Shown here piece after piece: positions 1-9,826 of a stretch of DNA of 64,000 bases. The DNA is from Streptococcus infantis (lineage in GTDB: Bacteria > Bacillota > Bacilli > Lactobacillales > Streptococcaceae). Positions within the stretch are counted from its first letter, which is position 1, and each line of letters opens with the position of its first letter. The stretch spans positions 1-64,000 of the forward strand of contig NZ_JYOV01000017.1 in NCBI RefSeq assembly GCF_000963255.1. Reading direction: 5' to 3'. The notes below the pieces were generated by a model, which did not search any database, was not told where the DNA came from, and was given only the letters and a program-made list of their open reading frames with translations. The translations under genes and the position numbers were made by a program.

Positions 1-58
1 ATCTATAGAGTAACATAAATCTCAAAAAATAGGGTGAAAAAACCTTTATTTGTTATGC

Positions 59-111
59 AAAAAAAATAGAAGATAGGATAGAGAATCACTTTGATGATCT
101 CAATCCTATCT
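59..111 (-). terminator. Terminator after the adcAII-pht operon
   Basis: On the minus strand an imperfect stem (AGATAGGAT pairing with ATCCTATCT, extended by GAGA/TCTC) is followed by CTATTTTTTTT. It lies about 60 bases past the stop of the first Pht gene and is the natural end of that transcript. The remaining bases 1-58 are AT-rich and show no gene. Confidence 0.75.
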
Positions 112-169
112 CCTATTCAAATAGTTAGATTACTAACTTAATGACATTGGTAGCAAAGCTACTTCTTTT

Positions 170-3100
170 TTAGTTGACTTCTTTCTCGCTTGTTTCAGGA
201 GAACTAGTCGTTGGATTGCTTGATTCAGTCTGTTTGTCGCTTACTTGTTTGCTAGTTGTTTCAGAACTTGCTTCATTCGGCTTAGCTTTGGATTGAAGTT
301 CTTGGTTTAATGAGACAATTTCTTGCGCAAGTGCTAGAAGAGCTTGTTTGTCTTTGCTCGCAGCTGACAATTTATCGAACAAAGCATCCACTTTTTCAAA
401 GTCCGCATCAGAACCATTATTCATTTCCAAATAAGTATGAAGGGCAATAACTCCGTTGTATAGTTTTTGGTAAAGAACTAAAACCTCTGGGTCTTGATTG
501 GCATTCTCACGTTCAGTCTGAATGGTTTGAGAAATACGCTTCAGAAGATCTTGAACTTGCGTGTTTAGTTCATCAAGGTCTGCGTCCTCTTTATCTAGAG
601 CAGCTTTCAGATTTTTCACTTCGTCAGCAAGTGAAGCTTTCACTCCTTCTTCTTTAACTTGAGCCACTAACTCTTCAGCTTTTGTTAAGAGTTCTTCTAC
701 TTGACCTTTTCGAACATGATTGCTTTGTTCCTCAGGCTTAATATCATCATACAAACCTTTCAAAAATTCATAGACTGCCGTTTTAGCACTATGACCATCC
801 ACTTTTTCAGTATCTAAAATCGTTTCAGAAGGTTTATGAGCAACTGATTCCTTCTTCACTGCTTCTTCTACCTCTAATTTTGTTTGATAGATTTCAGGGA
901 AGAGTTTGTTTAAGTCAGTCGCCTTAAGGAAGGATTGTGACTGATAAAGGGTCCAAGTTAAGTTGGCAACTTTATTTCTAAGAGTGTCATTTAAGTGATT
1001 ATCAGATAAATGTTGATAGAAATACTTAATGTACTCGACTGTTGTAACTCCAGTACGATCATTAAAGTCCTGCAGTGCTTCTAGTTTAGCTTCAACTGCA
1101 TCTAAACCAGCCTCATCTTGAGCCAATTTATTTTCTTGGAGTTGAGCCAAGAGATCCTTTTTAGGAAGTCCATAAGCATCCGTATCCAAGGTATTAATCT
1201 TATCTACTAAAGCTTGATATTTCTTGTCTAATGGACTGATTTCTGTTGGTTTTACACTAGAATCAACGTGAATATACTGCTTGTCAAAGAGATCTAAAGC
1301 AGCCAGATAACCAGCTGTAGAGTTTGTTGAGAGCTTCTTCATATTTTCAGAGAATTGTCCCAAGGCAAGCTCAATTTGTCTTTGTAAAATTGGTTTATCC
1401 TTGTAAACTTCGCGACTTTCTGCTAAAAGTTGATCAACCTTATTTTGAACAGTAGATTCATCAAAGGCACCTGGTTGATAGTTGGATTGTAAGGCAGGAA
1501 TCTTATGTTTCAAAGCCACTTCATAACCTTTAGTCTGCACTTTAATGTAGTGATTATGGTCTCCGTGAGGAATGACGAAGCTGCCATTTTCCACCTGCAA
1601 ACTATATGGAGAGACACCATCCCGAAGTGCAGTTGTATAGAGTTCGTTTAGGAAATCAAGTTCTGCATCGCCTGTTTGAAGCGGAATACGAACGTGTTCT
1701 TTTCGAACTGCATAAGGGTGAATGTGAGTTGGGTCGTAAGCCTGGTCTGGATTTCCAAATACAAAGAATCCATTTGAAATACGAATCGCTTCAAGCGGAA
1801 CACCATAGGTTTTAGAGATATAAGCTATCTTTTCTTCATCTCTGGCATCTCGAGAGAAACTTTCTACAGTCTTGGCAAGAGGTTTTACAGGCTCTACCTG
1901 ATGGTGCCCATGCAAATGCTCTTGCGCTGCCTTAATCTGCTCTGCTGACAAATCTTTTTTAAAGAAATAGTGAGCATGGTCTCCATGTGAAACCACAAAA
2001 CCTTGCTCATCCTCACTAATCACTCTCTCAGCGGCAAAGCCGTGATCATGTTCATCTTCATGATGCTCGTGTTTCACTTCATTCTCTTTATGAGTGTTTT
2101 GATTATCTTTTGGAACTTCTGTTCGGCCATGTCCATGCAAATGCTCTTGCGCTGCCTTTATCTGCTCTGCTGACAAATCTTTTTTGAAGAAATAGTGGGC
2201 ATGGTCCCCATGTGAAACTACAAAACCTTGCTCATCTTCTCTAATTACACGCTCAGCGGCAAAGCCATGATCATGTTCATCCTCATGATGGTTCTTATGA
2301 CTTACATTTTCATGATCACGCTGAACTGTTGGTTTATTTTGATTTTCTAACGGCTTTGTTAGTGTTAGGGCACCGCCAAGTGGTATCAAACGAGCAATTT
2401 TTTGCTCCAAAGCAGACATACTACTATAAGGAATGAAATGGTAGTGATTGCCGTGTGGAATCGCAACTCCTGATGGTGTTCGACTGGTAATTTTAGCTGG
2501 GTCAAATACCAAACCATCAGATTCTTGATAGCGTTGACTAACTGGTAAAGCATATAACTGAGCGAGAAGACTTTGGAGGCTATCCTCTTGATCTACTGGG
2601 ATGCTTGTTGCTGGGCTATCGGCTTGAGAACTTGGTGTATCACTTGGATTTGGTTTATAATCCGTTAGACTTGGTTGACTTCCTCTTCCAGCTAGATAGG
2701 CTTGAGCTGCTGCTAATTCACTTGAAGATAGGGCACTCTTTGGAACGTAGTGATAATGCCCACCGTGAGGAACGATATAAGCATCCCCTGTATCTTCAAT
2801 AATATCTGCAGCATTAAAGACATAACCATCATCCGTTGTATATCGACCTTGTGCTCTGGCAGCAAGAACTTCCTCACTTGCACTACCACTATCTGATGTG
2901 TGTTCTAGTTTTTGCTGCTCGATTTGTTCTTTGGTGCGAATATTATCAGCGTGACTCGCATCTTTTAGATAGACATAGTATTTACCGTCCACTTTGATGA
3001 TATAGCCACCTTTAATCTCATTGACAATATCTTGATCACGCAACTGATAGTTCGGATCTTTCATGACCAGTTCTTCACTAAAGATTGCATCATAAGGTAC

Positions 3101-3379
3101 CTTACCATTATAGTAATGGAAATGGTCGCCGTGGGAAGTCACATAACCTTGATCAGTAATCTTGGTAACAATCTGTTCAGCTTCTATTCCTTCCTTCTTG
3201 CTAACTTGATCTGGTGTCAGAGATTCATTCTTCTTAGCTTCAGATCCTTTACCGTCAACATAGGATACACGATTATCATCTTTTTTCTCAGGTGCTTGAT
3301 GTTGATTCAAAGCATAAACGCAGACACTTAAAGCAAGGACCACTGCAGATCCTGCTAGATATTTTTTATTAATCTTCAT
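170..3379 (-). CDS. Pneumococcal histidine triad (Pht) family surface protein, PhtD/PhtB-like
   Basis: Surface protein of 1069 residues that binds zinc and is thought to hand it to AdcAII; in pneumococcus the family also affects complement deposition. The N-terminus MKINKKYLAG plus a hydrophobic run is the usual Pht export signal. Six HxxHxH triads are visible near residues 83, 205, 309, 390, 465 and 605, each in the HGDHxH-type context, with strand-rich GYV/GFV repeats between them. Residues about 360-495 carry a 75-residue tandem duplication with extra His/Glu-rich linker (HEHHEDEHDH). The C-terminal 450 residues are charged and coiled-coil-like and end in a Ser/Thr-rich tail without LPxTG. 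It starts 7 bases after adcAII and must share its AdcR-controlled transcript. Which Pht paralogue this is cannot be decided from sequence alone. Confidence 0.93.
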   Translation of the reverse strand: MKINKKYLAGSAVVLALSVCVYALNQHQAPEKKDDNRVSYVDGKGSEAKKNESLTPDQVSKKEGIEAEQIVTKITDQGYVTSHGDHFHYYNGKVPYDAIFSEELVMKDPNYQLRDQDIVNEIKGGYIIKVDGKYYVYLKDASHADNIRTKEQIEQQKLEHTSDSGSASEEVLAARAQGRYTTDDGYVFNAADIIEDTGDAYIVPHGGHYHYVPKSALSSSELAAAQAYLAGRGSQPSLTDYKPNPSDTPSSQADSPATSIPVDQEDSLQSLLAQLYALPVSQRYQESDGLVFDPAKITSRTPSGVAIPHGNHYHFIPYSSMSALEQKIARLIPLGGALTLTKPLENQNKPTVQRDHENVSHKNHHEDEHDHGFAAERVIREDEQGFVVSHGDHAHYFFKKDLSAEQIKAAQEHLHGHGRTEVPKDNQNTHKENEVKHEHHEDEHDHGFAAERVISEDEQGFVVSHGDHAHYFFKKDLSAEQIKAAQEHLHGHHQVEPVKPLAKTVESFSRDARDEEKIAYISKTYGVPLEAIRISNGFFVFGNPDQAYDPTHIHPYAVRKEHVRIPLQTGDAELDFLNELYTTALRDGVSPYSLQVENGSFVIPHGDHNHYIKVQTKGYEVALKHKIPALQSNYQPGAFDESTVQNKVDQLLAESREVYKDKPILQRQIELALGQFSENMKKLSTNSTAGYLAALDLFDKQYIHVDSSVKPTEISPLDKKYQALVDKINTLDTDAYGLPKKDLLAQLQENKLAQDEAGLDAVEAKLEALQDFNDRTGVTTVEYIKYFYQHLSDNHLNDTLRNKVANLTWTLYQSQSFLKATDLNKLFPEIYQTKLEVEEAVKKESVAHKPSETILDTEKVDGHSAKTAVYEFLKGLYDDIKPEEQSNHVRKGQVEELLTKAEELVAQVKEEGVKASLADEVKNLKAALDKEDADLDELNTQVQDLLKRISQTIQTERENANQDPEVLVLYQKLYNGVIALHTYLEMNNGSDADFEKVDALFDKLSAASKDKQALLALAQEIVSLNQELQSKAKPNEASSETTSKQVSDKQTESSNPTTSSPETSEKEVN
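1908..2300 (-). repeat. 225-bp tandem duplication inside the Pht gene
   Basis: The stretch beginning CCATGCAAATGCTCTTGC at 1908 recurs at 2133 with a period of exactly 225 bases (75 codons) and only scattered mismatches over about 165 bases. Each copy encodes a His/Glu-rich linker, the GFVVSHGDHAH triad and an AEQIKAAQEHLHGH helix. It adds one triad to the protein and keeps frame. Confidence 0.85.
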
Positions 3380-3386
3380 AATCTCC

Positions 3387-4316
3387 TCATTTCAATTCTT
3401 CAGCTAAGATAGCCATATTTTCTTCTAGGTTTTCTAAGTAGGACTTGTCATTTTGTGGGTCGGCCTCTAAAGGATTGAGGGTTTTCAGACTCACACCTGT
3501 TGATTTGACAAGTGTATCAGCTACCTTTGATGAAGCGTTACTCTCTGTAAAGATAGTTTTGACCTTATAAGTCTTTACAAATTCTTGGATCTCAGTCAAT
3601 TGTCTTGGGCTTGGTTCTTGATCAGGAGATATTCCTGCAATCCCAAGCTGATTGAGTCCAAATCGTTTTGCCAAATATGAAAAGGCTGTGTGTTGAGTTA
3701 CAAAGGTCTTTTGATTAGCTCTTTCAAAGATGGGGTGGTATTTCTTGGTTAAGTCATGAGCTTTAGCACTAAAGTTCTGTGCATTTTTCTGATAGGTATC
3801 CTTGTTGGCACTGTCTAATTCGGATAACTTATCAGCAATTATCTGTGCTTCTTCTGCAACCTTTTCAGGATCTAACCATGTGTGAGGATCATACAAGGTC
3901 TTCTCATCAATCCCATCTCCAGCCTGCATATCTTCTAAGCCAGGCACGCGCTCTAAGGTCATACCTTCAGATGCTTCCAACACCTTTACCTTGGACTTTT
4001 GTAGGCTTGGATCCAAACTTCCCGCCCATGACTCTAATGTATGAGAATGATAAACAAAAACATCGGCATCATAGATGGCTGCAATATCATTTGCTGAAGG
4101 TTCGAAGGAATGGATACCAGAACTAGACTGAATCATCCGAACATCATTTAGATTACCTGAAACTTCTTTGACCATAGCATAGACAGGATAAAAACTAGTC
4201 ACAATCTTCATCCCCTTTGTTTCATCACTCTTGTCTTGACTGGTCTTTTGTCCACAAGCTCCTAAAACGAGAGCAAAGAAGGCCAGCATGAGCCATAGGA
4301 TACTTCTTTTTTTCAT
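3387..4316 (-). CDS. adcAII: Zinc-binding lipoprotein AdcAII (Lmb/LraI-type ABC substrate-binding protein)
   Basis: Cluster A-1 metal-binding lipoprotein of 309 residues that captures zinc and passes it to the AdcBC transporter, which is encoded elsewhere. The signal peptide ends in lipobox LGAC (Cys21). Zinc ligands of the family are visible: His in GIHSFEPS, His in DPHTWLDP, His in TQHTAFSY and the acidic residue in the C-terminal FTESNASS segment. It lacks the His-rich loop and the C-terminal ZinT domain of AdcA, which fits AdcAII. Its promoter overlaps two AdcR-like boxes, so it should be derepressed under zinc starvation. The following Pht gene begins 7 bases downstream; the adcAII-pht pairing is the known pneumococcal arrangement. 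Confidence 0.93.
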   Translation of the reverse strand: MKKRSILWLMLAFFALVLGACGQKTSQDKSDETKGMKIVTSFYPVYAMVKEVSGNLNDVRMIQSSSGIHSFEPSANDIAAIYDADVFVYHSHTLESWAGSLDPSLQKSKVKVLEASEGMTLERVPGLEDMQAGDGIDEKTLYDPHTWLDPEKVAEEAQIIADKLSELDSANKDTYQKNAQNFSAKAHDLTKKYHPIFERANQKTFVTQHTAFSYLAKRFGLNQLGIAGISPDQEPSPRQLTEIQEFVKTYKVKTIFTESNASSKVADTLVKSTGVSLKTLNPLEADPQNDKSYLENLEENMAILAEELK

Positions 4317-4325
4317 AACAACTCC

Positions 4326-4390
4326 TTAACTAGTATTTAACCATTTAATTAACTAGTAAACATTTTACTCCTTAAAATTTAAAATGTCAA
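4326..4390 (-). promoter_or_regulatory. adcAII promoter with two AdcR-like boxes
   Basis: On the minus strand -35 TTGACA (4385-4390) and -10 TAAAAT (4362-4367) are 17 bases apart. TTTACTAGTTAA (4349-4360) lies directly after the -10, and a half-matching TACTAGTTAA lies at 4326-4335, next to the ribosome binding site. Both resemble the AdcR operator TTAACYRGTTAA. Their position fits repression by zinc-loaded AdcR. Confidence 0.8.
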
Positions 4391-4415
4391 TATTTTTTTG
4401 CATTTTCATGAAAAA

Positions 4416-4448
4416 AGTGAGAACTAGATTTCATTCTTTTTTCTCACT
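4416..4448 (-). terminator. Hairpin plus T-run upstream of the adcAII promoter
   Basis: AGTGAGAA pairs perfectly with TTCTCACT across an 18-base loop and on the minus strand is followed by TTTTTTC. It sits between the terminator of the second Pht gene and the adcAII promoter, so it may be a backup terminator. It lies outside the adcAII transcript, so it is not an attenuator for it. Confidence 0.5.
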
Positions 4449-4533
4449 AGTCATTTTTATCATTTGACTTTTAATTGTTTTAGAACTCCTTGATTCATTT
4501 TTTAAGACAGCAAATTTCAGTGTTTAACAAAGA

Positions 4534-4572
4534 AAAGGACATTATTCAATCAAAAATCGAATAATATCCTTT
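4534..4572 (-). terminator. Terminator of the second Pht gene
   Basis: AAAGGATATTATTC pairs with GAATAATGTCCTTT (one mismatch or wobble) and is followed by TTCTTTGTT on the minus strand, starting about 30 bases after the stop codon. Confidence 0.75.
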
Positions 4573-4600
4573 CGAATAGATTATAACTAATAAAAATCTT

Positions 4601-7600
4601 TTAAGGTTTTATTTGTTTTAGTGTCTTAATGTCATACATCACTAATTCACCGTTTTTATTGTAAAACTGAACCCCATCTGGTTGAAAGATTAGAAACTTA
4701 GGATCAATTTGGGCAATTTTCGCTAACTTTTCTATATGTTCATTTAAAGTTACTTTATTTAACCCATAGTCTGGTAAATCATCATCATTTTCTTCTTTGG
4801 AATTCTCTTTATTTTCTGAAGGAATTTCGTTGGTTGTACCAGTCTTATTCTCCCCTGTATTTTTCTTCGGTTGCTCCTCATTTTTATCTACAGCAGTATT
4901 ATTCTTATCACTATTTTCAGTATTGTTTGAATCAGGTTTTAATTCTTTATTAGGATATGTAGACGTTTCAGTTTTGGATTCTTTTTCTTTTATTCTTTTT
5001 GCTATTAAGTCTTGTGCTTCTTTCCATTCTACTTCTGACAAGTCGGATTTAGTGATACTTCTCAATGAACCACCTCCCGCTCTTGGAATACTAAATGATT
5101 TGTCTTCCCATACAAAAGTTTCTTTTGCCAATACATCTTTCGGATCAAAAATATAACCATCTGGAGTTGCAAATCGACCTTCTGCAAGAGCTTTCTGAAC
5201 TTCTTCAGCAGAATGGATAATTTGCCAATTCTGCATTCCAGCGCGTTTTTCAAGAGGAGTCACATTAGCAATAACAGATCCAGCATCATCATGACCTGGT
5301 TTTGACCAAACTTCAGGACGCACATCAGGATGTTGCATTACATATTTTATAGTTGCTATTTGCTCACTATTTAACCAAGAATAAGGTACGACGTGAATGT
5401 GGTCGATATGCGGAATAATGAAGGAAGTTCCAGTATCATACGTAGTATTGGCTGCATGCATAGGCAAGCTAGATACATCAACAGCTAATCTTGGTTTAAT
5501 TTCTGTTTCTACAATATCATAACGATAATTATCTTTATCTTTAAGCATTAGTTCCTGCTCAGAAAAAGCTATTTGAGTAAGATCGAGTTCTTCACGTGAA
5601 TAAAAATAATCTTTACCACCTTCATTAATTATATAACCAACTTTACTATTTCTAGAAATTTTATTAGTTACTTTTTTATAATCAAACTTTGGTCTTTCCT
5701 CCTCATCTGAGTGTACTGAAGAAACGATGGAATCTGGATTTTTACCAGTTTCTTGAATCCATTTGGCAACTTCATTCAATTCGAATTGTTCTAATTCACC
5801 ATATCCCATATAATGGAAATGATCTCCGTGTTTGGCAATAACACCTGATTTATCAACAGAATCGATGGAATCTTTGGTAAATATATATCCATCGCTCGTA
5901 TCATAAGGTTTACCATCTAAACCTTTTCCATAAGCTTTGATTGATTGTCCTAAGAACTTATGAACTACTTCTTTTGATGCTAAAGGTTTAATATCTGTAA
6001 CAATTTCGTTTAATCCATTTTGCCCTTTTAACGGAATCATTCTTGCAATCTTCTGCTCTAAATCAGACATTTGTGAATAAGGAATAAAGTGATAATGGTC
6101 TCCGTGAGGCACTGCGACACCATTTGCAGTACGTTTGATGATTTGTGCCGGATCAAAGACTAGACCATCCGATTCCACATGGCGTTCTGATAAAGGTTTT
6201 GCATACAATTCACTTAAAAGTGTTGAAATGTCTTCCCCTTGATTTTGATGATAACTTGGTGTGACAGTCAGATTTGGAGTCTCTGTCAAACTTGGTTGAG
6301 CTGGCTTAGAATTATCACTACTTGGTTTACTTGAACTTATAGAGGAATGTGCGCCTTGTTTACCATTCCAATAAGCTTGGGCAGCAGCCAATTCTCCTGC
6401 TGACAAATCACTCTTAGGGATATAGTGGAAATGATTGCCGTGCGGTACAACAAAAGCGTCTCCTGTATCTTCAATCACATCTGTCGGACTAAAGACATAC
6501 CCATCATCCGTTGTATAGGCTCCTCCAGTTCCTCGATTCGGTGCCGGCGTATTGAGATTAAAGTTTGGTTTAATGGTTGAACATGGTTTCTCAGAACTGC
6601 TTGGTTTCGGATTATCAGCATGACTTTGAATTGGCTGACCTCCAATTGGCAAATTTCGAGCCAATTTTTCTTCCAAAGCAGACATTTGCGAATACGGAAT
6701 GAAATGGAAATGATCCCCGTGAGGAACTGCCACACCATTTGCAGTACGTTTTGTAATCTGTGCTGGGTCAAATACTAATCCATCAGATTCCACATGACGT
6801 TGGCTAAGTGGCAAAGCGTACAATTCTTGAAGGAAACTAGCTAAATCCTCACTTTGACTTTCAGAATCTGTTGCAGGATTTTGAGGTGTCTCAGTTTGAC
6901 TCGTTCTCACACTAGATTTTGTTTCTCCTCTGCTTGAACGATATTCAACGGTACTTAATTGGCCACCTTTTCCAGATAAGAAAGCCTGGGCAGCAGCTAA
7001 TTCACTGGCGGACAAATCACTCTTAGGAATATAGTGGAAGTGATTGCCATGTGGAACGATGTAAGCATCACCAGTGTCCTCGATAATATCACTTGCATTA
7101 AAAACATACCCGTCATCCGTCGTATAACGTCCCTGAGCCCTTGCTAGAGCGACTTCATTACTAATTTTTCCACCATCATGACCATGTTCTTGCTTTTGAC
7201 GATTGATTTCATCCTTACTACGAATATTTTCTGTTTGGGAAGCATCCTTGAGGTATACATAATAGCGACCATCAACCCTAATGACATAACCACCCTTAAC
7301 TTCGCTGACAATATCCTCATTTCGAAGTTGATAATTCGGATCCTTCATCAAGAGTTCCTCGCTGATAATAGCATCATAAGGAACCTTGCCATTAAAGTAA
7401 TGATAATGGTCCCCATGTGAAGTCACGTAACCTTGATCGGTAATTTTAACGACGATCTGCTCAGCATTGATTCCCTCTCGCTGACTAACCTCATCTGGTG
7501 TCAGATTTTCAGTCTTAGCACTAGCCTGATTTCCTTCTATATAAGACACACGATTAGACTCTTTGCTAGTCTGTACTGCTTGGTAACGCCCCAATTCATA

Positions 7601-7663
7601 ACTTGAAAGGCTTAAAGCCAAAAGAGCTACTGAACCAAGTACATATTTTTTATTGATTTTCAT
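4601..7663 (-). CDS. Pneumococcal histidine triad (Pht) family surface protein, PhtE-like
   Basis: Second Pht protein, 1020 residues, with the same MKINKKY export signal. Seven HxxHxH motifs are visible near residues 83, 205, 315, 408, 520, 612 and 752 (the last as HIDHIH), one more than the six I recall for pneumococcal PhtE. Residues about 180-345 and 382-546 are near-identical blocks, each with TTDDGYVF, HGNHFHYIPKSDLSA and DGLVFDPAQI segments, which accounts for the extra triads. The C-terminal 170 residues contain a Lys/Asn/Glu-rich low-complexity linker and then a small DYGLNKVTLNEH domain known from Pht/internalin-like proteins. It has its own promoter with AdcR-type boxes and its own terminator, so it is a separate unit from adcAII-pht. 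Expected role: surface zinc scavenging. Confidence 0.92.
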   Translation of the reverse strand: MKINKKYVLGSVALLALSLSSYELGRYQAVQTSKESNRVSYIEGNQASAKTENLTPDEVSQREGINAEQIVVKITDQGYVTSHGDHYHYFNGKVPYDAIISEELLMKDPNYQLRNEDIVSEVKGGYVIRVDGRYYVYLKDASQTENIRSKDEINRQKQEHGHDGGKISNEVALARAQGRYTTDDGYVFNASDIIEDTGDAYIVPHGNHFHYIPKSDLSASELAAAQAFLSGKGGQLSTVEYRSSRGETKSSVRTSQTETPQNPATDSESQSEDLASFLQELYALPLSQRHVESDGLVFDPAQITKRTANGVAVPHGDHFHFIPYSQMSALEEKLARNLPIGGQPIQSHADNPKPSSSEKPCSTIKPNFNLNTPAPNRGTGGAYTTDDGYVFSPTDVIEDTGDAFVVPHGNHFHYIPKSDLSAGELAAAQAYWNGKQGAHSSISSSKPSSDNSKPAQPSLTETPNLTVTPSYHQNQGEDISTLLSELYAKPLSERHVESDGLVFDPAQIIKRTANGVAVPHGDHYHFIPYSQMSDLEQKIARMIPLKGQNGLNEIVTDIKPLASKEVVHKFLGQSIKAYGKGLDGKPYDTSDGYIFTKDSIDSVDKSGVIAKHGDHFHYMGYGELEQFELNEVAKWIQETGKNPDSIVSSVHSDEEERPKFDYKKVTNKISRNSKVGYIINEGGKDYFYSREELDLTQIAFSEQELMLKDKDNYRYDIVETEIKPRLAVDVSSLPMHAANTTYDTGTSFIIPHIDHIHVVPYSWLNSEQIATIKYVMQHPDVRPEVWSKPGHDDAGSVIANVTPLEKRAGMQNWQIIHSAEEVQKALAEGRFATPDGYIFDPKDVLAKETFVWEDKSFSIPRAGGGSLRSITKSDLSEVEWKEAQDLIAKRIKEKESKTETSTYPNKELKPDSNNTENSDKNNTAVDKNEEQPKKNTGENKTGTTNEIPSENKENSKEENDDDLPDYGLNKVTLNEHIEKLAKIAQIDPKFLIFQPDGVQFYNKNGELVMYDIKTLKQIKP
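6029..7126 (-). repeat. Internal duplication of about 165 codons in the PhtE-like gene
   Basis: Two blocks of the gene (about 6644-7126 and 6029-6520) encode nearly the same order of motifs, two triads each, separated by a Ser/Pro-rich spacer. The period is about 203-205 codons. The high identity at DNA level in the triad regions suggests a recent duplication or gene conversion. Confidence 0.75.
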
Positions 7664-7728
7664 CTTAATACACTTTCTATTTCATTTATTCGTTAAAGAA
7701 GTACTACACTTTTTCCTAAAGAACTTAC

Positions 7729-7883
7729 TTAACTGGTTAAATATCTATTTAGAAAAATTACTCACTTTTAAAACTCCTCCTTCTATTTATCAAACAAGAT
7801 TTGAGTGATTGAGTTAGTTCCCTATATACTTAACCAGTTATTTAACTAGTTAAGATTTTACTCCTATCACATAAATCTGTCAA
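7729..7883 (-). promoter_or_regulatory. Promoter of the PhtE-like gene with three AdcR boxes
   Basis: On the minus strand -35 TTGACA (7878-7883) and -10 TAAAAT (7855-7860) are 17 bases apart, in the same GGAGTAAAAT context as the adcAII promoter. A perfect palindrome TTAACTAGTTAA (7842-7853) and a second box ATAACTGGTTAA (7830-7841) abut head to tail just after the -10. A third perfect box TTAACCAGTTAA lies at 7729-7740, far inside the roughly 185-base leader. The arrangement predicts tight AdcR repression. The rest of 7664-8002 holds this leader and the lacG terminator. Confidence 0.85.
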
Positions 7884-7913
7884 GAATTTTTTTGACTTTC
7901 AGGTAAAATCTAG

Positions 7914-7953
7914 ATAAAAAGGATTTAGTCATGCTCTATGCAAAACTAAATCC
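7914..7953 (-). terminator. Terminator of the lacTFEG operon
   Basis: GGATTTAG pairs with CTAAATCC across a 17-base loop and is followed by TTTTTATC on the minus strand, about 50 bases after lacG. Confidence 0.75.
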
Positions 7954-8002
7954 CATATTATGTATATTAGTAACGGTAAGCTATTTTTATTCTTTGATTA
8001 GC

Positions 8003-9499
<1,497 letters not shown>

Positions 9500-9542
9500 T
9501 CACCAAATAGTGACATAAAGGGGAAAAACAAATATATAATCC

Positions 9543-9826
9543 GGAAACTATTTTACAGTCCCCAAGGTCAGTCGAATTGTGACTCAAGGAGGTAAAAACA
9601 ATATTTTACGGATGAATTAACAAGGCGATTAGGAAATTCGCCATAGCGATTTCCGTTATGATAGGAAACTGTTTCACAGTCCCTAAGGTTAGTCGAATTG
9701 TGACATGAGGAGGTAAAAACGATATTTTTTTACCGACGAATTAACAAGGCGATTAGGAAATTTGCCATAGCGATTTCCGTGATGATAGGAGACTGTTTTA
9801 CAGTCCCTATCATCAATCGAATTGCG
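9543..9826. repeat. Tandem repeat of about 120 bp between lacE and lacG
   Basis: Unit 1 (9543-9663) and unit 2 (9664-9787) are about 85-90 percent alike by eye, and a partial third unit (9788-9826) runs across the lacE stop codon. Every unit starts with a GACTGT-TTT-ACAGTC type palindrome, contains a copy of the lacE 3' end (GTCGAATTGTGAC, compare TCAATCGAATTG at the real stop) and has a second stem around GGAAATTCGCCATAGCGATTTCC-like bases (9632-9654). The gap 9410-9812 holds nothing else except a small dyad GTCACCAAATAGTGAC near 9499. Confidence 0.8.
9791..9805 (-). terminator. Hairpin directly after lacE
   Basis: GACTGT pairs with ACAGTC across a 3-base loop, flanked by further G/C pairing (GGGACTGT with ACAGTCTCC). 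There is no long T-run, so it may be a transcript 3' end stabiliser or a weak terminator lowering lacG relative to lacE. Confidence 0.4.

Noticed and set aside
4416-4448. Attenuator of adcAII
   Set aside because: The hairpin lies upstream of the -35 and is not in the adcAII transcript.
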